A stretch of 6,506 nucleotides of DNA from positions 1 to 6,506 of the forward strand of contig JAEZKI010000308.1 of assembly GCA_023415525.1 (NCBI GenBank), read 5' to 3'. Position numbers and translations under genes: made by a program. Below are positions 1-5,428 of this stretch, piece by piece; position 1 is the first letter of the stretch; every line of letters starts with the position of its first letter. The notes under the pieces are model-generated. The model saw nothing but the letters and a program-made list of their open reading frames with translations. It did no database searches and had not been told where the DNA came from. The stretch is from Bacillota bacterium (GTDB taxonomy: Bacteria > Bacillota > Clostridia > Lachnospirales > Cellulosilyticaceae).

Positions 1-456
1 TTTTTACCAAATAGTCCGCTTCAAGTGGCAGATACTTTAACTTTTTTAGATAGAGTATTACTGATTAATGGTGTAACAGAAATGAAGTTATCAAGAATTA
101 CAGTAGAGAAATATATTACTGATAAAAAACACTGGGCATTCTCTTCTATGGCATCTATAGGAAGTAAACTCAGTGAAGAAACCTTAAAAGCAGTTAGTGA
201 GCTAGGTGACAAACCATTTTCAAGAGAATTACTAGCACAGGTGCTTTATGAAATAACAGAAGGTAAGCTAGATCCTGTAAGAGAGGAAATTGCTTTTGAA
301 GATATAGCTGATTCACCTTATAAGGATGCCCTCAATTACTGTGTAAGAGTTGGACTTTTATATGGCATAGATAGCAGTCATATGGTACCAACAAAGGTAC
401 TAACAAGAGCCGAACTTATGAGTGTGTTGATTAGGTTAAATAATAAATTGAAATAA
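1..456 (+). CDS. SLH-domain surface protein, C-terminal part (5' end outside window)
   Basis: The reading frame is open from the first base of the window, so this is the C-terminal end of a longer protein; the GTG at 25 lies inside the frame and is not a convincing start. The visible 151 residues look like the tail of an S-layer-homology array. The first residues (FLPNSP followed by a leucine-rich helix) resemble the end of one SLH repeat. A degenerate repeat follows (around HWAFSSMASIG up to SRELLAQVLYEI). The last is clear: FEDIADSPYKDALNYCVRVGLLYGID, then PTKVLTRAELMSVLIRL. TRAE is the family's hallmark. SLH triplets usually bind pyruvylated secondary cell-wall polysaccharide and hold extracellular proteins on Gram-positive surfaces. 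The catalytic or structural part lies upstream, so the specific role is unknown. The gene ends with TAA about 95 bases before a strong terminator. Confidence 0.85.
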   Translation, partial: FLPNSPLQVADTLTFLDRVLLINGVTEMKLSRITVEKYITDKKHWAFSSMASIGSKLSEETLKAVSELGDKPFSRELLAQVLYEITEGKLDPVREEIAFEDIADSPYKDALNYCVRVGLLYGIDSSHMVPTKVLTRAELMSVLIRLNNKLK

Positions 457-551
457 AAAATGAGATACATTAGGTGTGCAATATACTAAAAGTCTTGAAT
501 AACATGAGGCGTAGTAAATTGTGCTGTGATACGGTCTATTTATTTAAACTT

Positions 552-581
552 AAAAAAGAGGAGGAAATCTCCTCTTTTTTT
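552..581 (+). terminator. Rho-independent terminator after the SLH gene
   Basis: A perfect GAGGAG/CTCCTC stem (558-563 with 569-574) has a five-base loop and is extended by six A-T pairs (552-557 with 575-580). It ends in a run of seven T. The A-run on the other side means it could also stop transcription arriving on the minus strand, but no minus-strand gene is seen nearby. Confidence 0.9.
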
Positions 582-585
582 GTAG

Positions 586-752
586 TATAGGAAAGTGTGT
601 TTTTTACTTTCCTATATTATGGGGAGTACAGAGGGGATTCCCCTCTGTCGTATTCAGGAGGGTGCTCAGCTGACATGTTTTTTGTCAGCGCAGAAGGGAA
701 CCTAGGGTTCCCTAGCGGAAGAAACATGGGCGCTAGTCTACTTTCTTGTAGG
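586..752. ncRNA. Hairpin-dense, GC-richer intergenic element; structured RNA or IS200/IS605-type remnant
   Basis: This stretch carries a series of inverted repeats: an 11-bp perfect one (586-596 with 606-616, nine-base loop), a 9-bp one (628-636 with 640-648, three-base loop), a 7-bp one (669-675 with 683-689), an 8-bp one (695-702 with 706-713), then a two-hairpin motif (712-717 with 731-736; 738-741 with 748-751) that is repeated at 2527-2566. The part from about 620 to 735 is visibly richer in G and C than the AT-rich flanks, a usual mark of structured RNA in low-GC genomes. No convincing coding frame or promoter is seen. It starts directly after a terminator. It could be a non-coding RNA, or a short non-autonomous mobile element or remnant, for example an IS200/IS605 3' end with its guide-RNA region. 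Strand is inferred only from the shared motif and remains open. Confidence 0.45.
712..751 (+). repeat. Two-hairpin repeat, copy 1
   Basis: This 40-base motif aligns without gaps to 2527-2566 with 30 of 40 identical bases by hand count. Hairpin one pairs 712-717 (CTAGCG) with 731-736 (CGCTAG) around a 13-base loop GAAGAAACATGGG. One base later, hairpin two pairs CTAC (738-741) with GTAG (748-751) around six bases. All ten pairs are Watson-Crick in this copy. It forms the 3' end of the hairpin-dense region. Confidence 0.7.
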
Positions 753-922
753 TGATGATATATTTGAGATAACAAGGATTATGAAAATGATAGGATTAAC
801 GAGAGGACAAATAGAGAGAATACAATAGGCAAAAGATAAATTGAAAAATTAGGGTATAAAAATTATAGATAATTTCAGATGAATATGCTTTTGATGAAAG
901 AAAAAGTTGAGTACGATAGATA
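753..922. other. AT-rich stretch with no recognised feature
   Basis: No reading frame of useful length, RNA gene or strong hairpin is visible. From 781 a frame starting ATGAAAATG is interrupted by TAG, TAG and TGA, and another frame has a short protein-like stretch near 870-910. This could be a decayed gene, but nothing in it can be assigned to a family. Confidence 0.4.
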
Positions 923-951
923 TTGAAAAAAGAGATAAAAATATTCATAAT
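923..951 (+). promoter_or_regulatory. Candidate sigma-A promoter for the deaminase gene
   Basis: TTGAAA (923-928) is followed after 17 bases by CATAAT (946-951), each one base off the consensus. A second possibility just downstream is an extended -10, TG-T-TAAAAT (964-972), without a good -35. Either would give a leader of roughly 100 bases before the gene at 1080. No known riboswitch is recognised in that leader. Confidence 0.45.
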
Positions 952-982
952 ATTAAGAAAATATGTTAAAATATAGTGTACA

Positions 983-1000
983 TGTTATTAATTGTTATTA
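983..1000 (+). repeat. Tandem 8-base direct repeat downstream of the promoter
   Basis: TGTTATTA occurs at 983-990 and again at 993-1000, ten bases apart and so on the same helix face. It lies just downstream of the promoter candidates, where a regulator might bind. In such AT-rich DNA it may be chance. Confidence 0.3.
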
Positions 1001-1079
1001 GACTCAATGTTCACTTAGTTGCATTTAAAAATTACTTGAAAGAAGGGCATATAGCATAAAAATAAAAGGAGGGAATGGC

Positions 1080-2309
1080 ATGAAAATAGAAAAAATAAGT
1101 TACAAGAATGGGGATATTAATGATTTTGTAGCAAATCAGATTTTAATGGAGGCTAAACAAGCAGTTAAAGAAAATTCATATGGGGTGGGTGGTGCTTTAT
1201 TGGATATAAAAACTGGAGTAGTCATTAAGACGATGCATAATCAGGTGATTGCCAATGAAGCTCCAGATGAGAAATCACGTTTAAAGGATCCTACTGCCCA
1301 TGGAGAACGTCAGCTTGTAGATTGGTATTTTAAAAATCGCTACCAGCTAAAGCTTCCTGAGCCAGAGCGAATCTTGGTAGTAACAACTCTTGATCCTTGT
1401 TTGATGTGTACAGGGTCTATTTTATCAGCTGGTTTTAAGGTGATTGTCGTGGCTTTGGATGATCATGCTGGGATAAATTGGGATGCATCATATACCTTTA
1501 AACCACTGGAGGGCATAGTCCAAGAAGAGGCAAAAGAAAATTTTATTTATCCTGCGGTTGAAGGAGATAGCAGTAGGACAGGCTATGGGGATGTTCCTGT
1601 GTTTGGAGAAAAGACACTAAATCAGGAAATTACTGACAAGTGTCTGACTGCCTTTAATGAAGGGGCCGATAAAGCTCGGGGGATTGTAAAGGATGAGATA
1701 CCCATTGTAGAGCTAAAAGATATTTCTATTGAGGGGCCAGCAGAAATAGTCACGGTACTAAAAGAGGCATATCCTAAAGCATTAAGTTATAAAACAGCTT
1801 CTGGCACCAGTATTCCAGATGAAGGGCTTGCGGAAATATTGATTGAGGAAGCAAAGCTTGACAGAGAATATGGTGGAGACGGCGATGCGGTTGCATTTAT
1901 CGATGTATTTGGTAATTTATTGATGTGCCAAGGAGGTAAAAAAGCTGTGTCACCTATCCAGTCGGCTTTTATGAGAACGGCGCGTGCTTATCAGGAAGTA
2001 CGCTATAAGTTGACAGACAAGTCTAATGATGCACTTTACTATTTGTGTGACCCTAGTCAAGGAACATTCGTTTTTGTGAGGGGATTTGATAAGTCAGCTC
2101 AAAGCTTTGCTGATTTAGGGGCTTATGGTTCAACTATGCTCAATACGCCTTGTGAACACAATCTGCAATATATTATGCCACGCATACCACAAGAGGAGCT
2201 ACTAAACTATATTGCAGATATGCCTGAGCGGTATAGTAAAGTCATTAAGCCAGAGCTAGTAGAAAATGAAGTATTAAGAAACCTAGTTGAGAAGGGATTG
2301 GAAGAGTAA
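1080..2309 (+). CDS. Zinc-dependent deaminase-family protein with degenerate second deaminase-like half
   Basis: The start ATG has a near-ideal AAGGAGGG site (1066-1073) six bases upstream. The N-terminal half (about residues 15-135) shows the zinc site of the cytidine/deoxycytidylate/guanine deaminase superfamily: His74-x-Glu76 in TAHGERQLVDW, and Cys107-x2-Cys110 in TLDPCLMCTGSIL. In this family His and the two Cys hold Zn2+, and Glu shuttles protons in hydrolytic removal of an amino group from a base. The C-terminal half (about 235-370) has matching elements (AVAFIDVFGNLLM, then SAFMRTARAYQEV, then YLCDPSQGTFVFV). There SAF (295-297) stands where HGE would be and DPSQG (324-328) where DPCLMC would be, so the zinc ligands are gone. 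At 409 residues it is far longer than a single-domain deaminase (roughly 130-170). No signal peptide is seen, so it is likely cytosolic. The gene appears monocistronic, with its own promoter candidate and terminator. The substrate cannot be told from sequence: base, nucleoside or nucleotide are all possible. Confidence 0.8.
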   Translation: MKIEKISYKNGDINDFVANQILMEAKQAVKENSYGVGGALLDIKTGVVIKTMHNQVIANEAPDEKSRLKDPTAHGERQLVDWYFKNRYQLKLPEPERILVVTTLDPCLMCTGSILSAGFKVIVVALDDHAGINWDASYTFKPLEGIVQEEAKENFIYPAVEGDSSRTGYGDVPVFGEKTLNQEITDKCLTAFNEGADKARGIVKDEIPIVELKDISIEGPAEIVTVLKEAYPKALSYKTASGTSIPDEGLAEILIEEAKLDREYGGDGDAVAFIDVFGNLLMCQGGKKAVSPIQSAFMRTARAYQEVRYKLTDKSNDALYYLCDPSQGTFVFVRGFDKSAQSFADLGAYGSTMLNTPCEHNLQYIMPRIPQEELLNYIADMPERYSKVIKPELVENEVLRNLVEKGLEE

Positions 2310-2427
2310 TGAATTAAAATCAAGAGTAATCGTAATTATACGTCATTCAATGAAACCGCCACTTATCTAGGTGAAGAGAGCCATACTATAAATAACGTAG
2401 ATAGATGCTAGAAACTTTAAAAATAAT
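2310..2427. other. 3' untranslated stretch without recognised feature
   Basis: This lies between the deaminase stop codon and its terminator. It contains only small inverted repeats (for example CGTA/TACG at 2331-2342 and CACTTA/TAGGTG near 2360-2374). I recognise no riboswitch, RNA gene or coding frame. The distance from stop codon to terminator, about 120 bases, is longer than usual. Confidence 0.35.
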
Positions 2428-2465
2428 ACCCTATCCGATAGAGAGTAATTGGATAGGGTTATTTT
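2428..2465 (+). terminator. Terminator after the deaminase gene
   Basis: A nine-base-pair perfect stem, ACCCTATCC (2428-2436) with GGATAGGGT (2451-2459), has a 14-base loop and is followed by TATTTTGTT. The T-tract is interrupted and the loop is large, so it is probably weaker than the other two terminators in the window. Confidence 0.7.
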
Positions 2466-2526
2466 GTTGGGTTTAATTAAAGCTATTGGAAAATTAAATA
2501 AATGATTAGAATGAAGGCACTATTTG

Positions 2527-2566
2527 TTAGTGGAAGAAATGTGGACGTTAGTCCACTTAATTGTGG
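2527..2566 (+). repeat. Two-hairpin repeat, copy 2
   Basis: This is the partner of 712-751. Hairpin one pairs TTAGTG (2527-2532) with CGTTAG (2546-2551) using three G-T wobbles where copy 1 has G-C pairs. Hairpin two pairs CCAC (2553-2556) with GTGG (2563-2566). An alternative perfect hairpin, GTGGAC-GTTA-GTCCAC (2541-2556), overlaps both and could exclude them. The motif lies about 60 bases upstream of the FUSC start, so it could sit in that gene's leader. Unlike copy 1, it lacks the preceding run of hairpins. Confidence 0.7.
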
Positions 2567-2571
2567 CTGTA

Positions 2572-2577
2572 TATACT
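2572..2577 (+). promoter_or_regulatory. Weak -10-like element upstream of the FUSC gene
   Basis: TATACT differs from the -10 consensus at one base and is preceded by TG three bases earlier. No good -35 is found at the right distance. If used, it would start transcription after the repeat copy 2 and leave that repeat out of the transcript. Confidence 0.2.
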
Positions 2578-2612
2578 TATAAAAATCTGCAGAAGCTAAA
2601 TAAAAATCTAAT

Positions 2613-2619
2613 AAAGAGG
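2613..2619 (+). promoter_or_regulatory. Ribosome binding site fixing the TTG start of the FUSC gene
   Basis: AAAGAGG lies ten bases before TTG at 2630. An in-frame TGA at 2621-2623 rules out any earlier start, and the first in-frame ATG is at codon 44, which would remove the first membrane segment. TTG is therefore the likely start. Confidence 0.6.
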
Positions 2620-2629
2620 TTGAGAAGAT

Positions 2630-4564
2630 TTGAATAAGAAAACAATTATAACGAATACAGCGATATTTATATTTATAATAACATTTGTTTTAGTATTTAA
2701 GTCTGTTTTTGGTGCAGAAAATAAAGTAATAGGAGTTACTACAATCATTGCAGTATTGATGCTTTTGGGAAGAGACTTTACAGGAGCACCTTTTAAAAGT
2801 ACATTAAAATTTGTAGGAGTCAATTTATTGATAGGTATAGGAGCTGCTATTGCTGTTAGGAATATATGGTTAGCTATACCTATCAATTTTATAGTAGTCT
2901 TTCTATTTAGTTATATTTTTACATATAACTTAAGACAGCCACTCTATTTCCCGTTTTGTATGCAATATTTATTTTTATTAAGCACACCTGTACCCTTTAA
3001 TAAATTAGGAATTAGACTTATAGCTTTAGTATGTGGCGCATTATTCATCATGTTAGTTCAACTCATTGTAAATAAAAATAAATTAGCTACCTCAGGAAAT
3101 AAATTATTATTAGGTATATGTGAATCTATTCATAATAAAGTAAATAGTATAAAGGGAGAGTCCACAAAGTATGATTCAATTGAGGGTGTAAACCTATCTA
3201 TAGATGCATTTAGAACAATTGTATATGATAAAAGAGAAAATGATTATTATCTCACTGAAGAGGCTAAGATTAAATTAAATATGTCTGTCGCTTTAGAAAA
3301 TATAAATTTAATATTAAGTGATGAGAATATTAAATCTATAGATGTAAAAATTTTAGATGTATTAGATGAAATGATTGGTATAGCAAAAGCTACTTTAAAC
3401 TTTAATCCTAAAAAACATGAAGCTATTCAAAAAGGAGCTTATGATAGAGGTGAACTTTTAAGTTATTGCCAAGAAAAAGGTGTCAATGACTTACTTAGCC
3501 TAAAACTATTACAAAGTATAACTTTTTTAGATGAAACGCTAGAGGGACTCAATAACCTTGATAAAAAACATAATAAAGTAGTTAATAAAATAAGTAATAA
3601 ATCAGAAATAATTCCTAAAGAGTTCATGAAAGATCTTTTAAAAGGGACGCATTCACTTAAATATTGTTATGCTATGCGGTTGGCTATAGGTATGACTGTT
3701 GGTTATTTTATAATCGATTTATTTAACTTTCAAGAAGGTAGATGGATGCTACTTACCATACTATCTTTAACAACACCTCTATATGAAACAACTAAAAGCA
3801 GGATAGTACCAAGATTAGTATCTACTTTTATTGGTTCTTTAATAATAGTAGTGTTATTTAGTCTATTCAAAGACCAAAATAGTAGATTGATAATCGTCAT
3901 GTTAGCGGGTTATTTACAAAGTTATGTCAATGAATATAAAGGTAAAGTGCTATTTTGTACGGTATCTGCTATAGGAACAGCAGCAGTAATAGGAAATGTT
4001 CAAGGATTTACAGCTCAAAGAATTGGAATGGTAATAGTAGGAGCTATAGTTGCTATAATAGTCAATAAATACTTATTCCCATATCGTTTAGAGGATTCAA
4101 ATAATCAATTGAATAAGATATATAATATATCTATTCAAAAAATGTTTGAAGAAATAGATGAGTTGATAGCTGGAAATATTAGGCCAGAGGTTATTAATAA
4201 TTTATTTTTTATAACATCTCTTGTTGAATCTAAATCTAGAATTAATAAACAAATTGAGAATAGTGAAAATTATGGTGAGCTAGTTCATGAAAGAAGAAGT
4301 TTAGTAAGTAATATTTATGAATTATATAGATGGATTCATAACTGCAGTATAAATCATAAAGAACAAGAAGAAATGATTAAGGATGTGGAGATACTTATAC
4401 ACTATCAAAATGAAGATATAACAAGTAAAATAGAAAGTATAGAAAATAGCATAAAAGAAAATGAAAACCTAGATACAAAAATAACTCTAAGTTCAATAAT
4501 AACAATACTTAAAGGGTTAAAACGGTTAAATGAATTGAATAAATTAAGCTTATCTATATACTAA
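2630..4564 (+). CDS. FUSC-family membrane protein (putative aromatic-acid or related exporter)
   Basis: This 644-residue protein has the two-block layout of the FUSC / AaeB / YccS group. Block one is about six hydrophobic segments (roughly residues 6-28, 33-47, 59-76, 79-97, 106-121, 127-147). A hydrophilic, helix-rich region follows (about 148-340). Block two (about 345-485) contains GRWMLLTILSLTTPLYETT and SRIVPRLVSTFIGSLI, which fit the FUSC pattern of a W-containing helix, then a basic-R helix ending in G. The C-terminal 160 residues are hydrophilic and charged with likely helical or coiled stretches. Known family members export aromatic carboxylic acids or fusaric acid, but many have no known substrate, and none can be named here. 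It is expected in the cytoplasmic membrane with both soluble regions inside. The start is TTG. Sampled stretches are strikingly AT-rich compared with the hydrogenase genes. No membrane-fusion partner is seen nearby. Confidence 0.8.
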   Translation: MNKKTIITNTAIFIFIITFVLVFKSVFGAENKVIGVTTIIAVLMLLGRDFTGAPFKSTLKFVGVNLLIGIGAAIAVRNIWLAIPINFIVVFLFSYIFTYNLRQPLYFPFCMQYLFLLSTPVPFNKLGIRLIALVCGALFIMLVQLIVNKNKLATSGNKLLLGICESIHNKVNSIKGESTKYDSIEGVNLSIDAFRTIVYDKRENDYYLTEEAKIKLNMSVALENINLILSDENIKSIDVKILDVLDEMIGIAKATLNFNPKKHEAIQKGAYDRGELLSYCQEKGVNDLLSLKLLQSITFLDETLEGLNNLDKKHNKVVNKISNKSEIIPKEFMKDLLKGTHSLKYCYAMRLAIGMTVGYFIIDLFNFQEGRWMLLTILSLTTPLYETTKSRIVPRLVSTFIGSLIIVVLFSLFKDQNSRLIIVMLAGYLQSYVNEYKGKVLFCTVSAIGTAAVIGNVQGFTAQRIGMVIVGAIVAIIVNKYLFPYRLEDSNNQLNKIYNISIQKMFEEIDELIAGNIRPEVINNLFFITSLVESKSRINKQIENSENYGELVHERRSLVSNIYELYRWIHNCSINHKEQEEMIKDVEILIHYQNEDITSKIESIENSIKENENLDTKITLSSIITILKGLKRLNELNKLSLSIY

Positions 4565-4641
4565 AGTAAACGTATTAATCCCAGTACACAGAAAGATGAA
4601 AAGTTAATTCAATTAAATTAAATACAAGGGGGAAGTAAAAT

Positions 4642-5202
4642 ATGAATACAAGAGAACTATTAAATGCTTTGAGTGTTGCTGAGAGGCTAAAAGATACGAC
4701 GCGACATTGTTATACGTCAAAAGGGAGACATGAAAGTGTTGCTGAGCATAGTTGGATGATGACAATGATGGCTTTCTTTATGAAAAATGAGTTTCCAGAG
4801 GCAAATATGAATAAAGTTATGGAAATGTGTATTATTCATGATTTAGGGGAATGTTTTACAGGGGACATCCCTACTTTTCTTAAAACAGAGACTCACGAAC
4901 AGACGGAAGAAACCCTTCTTTCAGATTGGGTGAACTCTTTACCAGAGAAAACAAAAAAAGAAATGACAGATTTATACAATGAAATGAAAGAGAGAAAAAC
5001 GCTTGAGGCAAAGATCTATAAAGCAATTGATAGCTTGGAAGCTTTAATTCAACATAATTTATCAGATGTTTCTACATGGTCAGAAAATGAATTTGGATTA
5101 AACTTAACATATGCAGATGACAGGGTGGTATTTTCTGATTATCTAAAAGAATTACGAGAAGAAATCAGAAAGGATACAATCCAAAAGATAGAAAATAAGT
5201 AG
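4642..5202 (+). CDS. HD-domain 5'-deoxynucleotidase-like protein (YfbR/HDDC2 type)
   Basis: This 186-residue protein shows the metal-binding HD pattern of COG1896-type phosphohydrolases: His36 in SVAEHSW, His66-Asp67 in IIHDLGE with Glu70, Asp75 in TGDIP, and Asp130 in KAIDSLEALIQ. Their order and spacing match E. coli YfbR (His33, His68-Asp69, Glu72, Asp77, Asp137; 199 residues). YfbR removes phosphate from deoxynucleoside 5'-monophosphates, so a dNMP (or related nucleotide) phosphatase of the cytosol is the best reading. Substrate range is not readable. ATG at 4642 follows AAGGGGGAAG with good spacing. The gene lies 77 bases after the FUSC gene with no visible terminator between, so read-through is possible. 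It is closed by a strong terminator about 75 bases downstream. Confidence 0.85.
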   Translation: MNTRELLNALSVAERLKDTTRHCYTSKGRHESVAEHSWMMTMMAFFMKNEFPEANMNKVMEMCIIHDLGECFTGDIPTFLKTETHEQTEETLLSDWVNSLPEKTKKEMTDLYNEMKERKTLEAKIYKAIDSLEALIQHNLSDVSTWSENEFGLNLTYADDRVVFSDYLKELREEIRKDTIQKIENK

Positions 5203-5276
5203 ATTATCTAGAAGGAGAAGTGAAAATAATCTATTAATGAAAAAGACAGAATTAATGTGAGAGAAAATAGAATAGT

Positions 5277-5324
5277 AACAAGGAGTGCTGAAAGCTAAAG
5301 TATAGCCAGCACTCCTTGTTTTTT
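5277..5324 (+). terminator. Strong Rho-independent terminator after the HD gene
   Basis: A 14-base-pair perfect stem (5277-5290 with 5307-5320) is topped, after a three-base bulge, by a further GCTA/TAGC stem (5294-5297 with 5303-5306) and a five-base loop. It is followed by TTTTTT. This cleanly separates the HD gene from the hydrogenase genes. Confidence 0.93.
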
Positions 5325-5428
5325 ATTTCACTCTATTGATAATATCCTATTTTACTAAGGCATACATATAAATAAGGCATTTCTAAAAATAAAAAGAGGC
5401 TACGGGAAAATGTAAGGAGTGAGTAGCA
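5325..5428 (+). promoter_or_regulatory. Presumed promoter region of the hydrogenase genes
   Basis: A strong terminator ends at 5324 and the next gene starts at 5429, so a promoter should lie in these 104 bases. TTGATA (5336-5341) and TATAAA (5367-5372) are present but 25 bases apart, which is too far for a standard sigma-A pair. I cannot name a specific site; an activator or alternative sigma factor is possible. Confidence 0.3.
5414..5419 (+). promoter_or_regulatory. Ribosome binding site fixing the TTG start of the hydrogenase small subunit
   Basis: AAGGAG lies nine bases before TTG at 5429. An in-frame TGA at 5420-5422 excludes an earlier start. The first internal ATG (codon 62) would delete the proximal-cluster region, so TTG is the only sensible start. 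Confidence 0.75.

Noticed and set aside
619..705. A 28-codon ATG frame inside the hairpin-dense region
   Set aside because: It has no ribosome binding site and consists largely of inverted repeats. It might be the decayed tail of a TnpB-like gene, but nothing in the 28 residues proves that.
781..970. Possible decayed gene with in-frame TAG codons (TRGQIERIQ then TAG, then AKDKLKN then TAG)
   Set aside because: The TAG codons could suggest pyrrolysine recoding, but a TGA and further stops follow within a few codons, there is no strong ribosome binding site, and no family is recognised.
1036..1064. A second promoter, TTGAAA at 1036, close to the deaminase gene
   Set aside because: No -10 element lies at 16-18 bases; the nearest candidate is too close and start would fall on the ribosome binding site.
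2310..2400. Possible riboswitch or T-box between the deaminase gene and its terminator
   Set aside because: The short hairpins do not match the conserved core of any riboswitch I know, and the T-box core is absent; the position downstream of a gene suggests plain 3' untranslated RNA.
1080..5202. Deaminase, FUSC and HD nucleotidase as one nucleotide-based defence system
   Set aside because: The deaminase has its own terminator, the membrane protein is an ordinary exporter type, and the HD protein matches a housekeeping nucleotidase family. Proximity alone does not support a system.
5201..5232. Inverted repeat AGATTAT/ATAATCT after the HD gene, and short frames with a GGAG nearby
   Set aside because: Seven A-T-rich pairs with an 18-base loop are weak, and the associated frames are only five to seven codons long.
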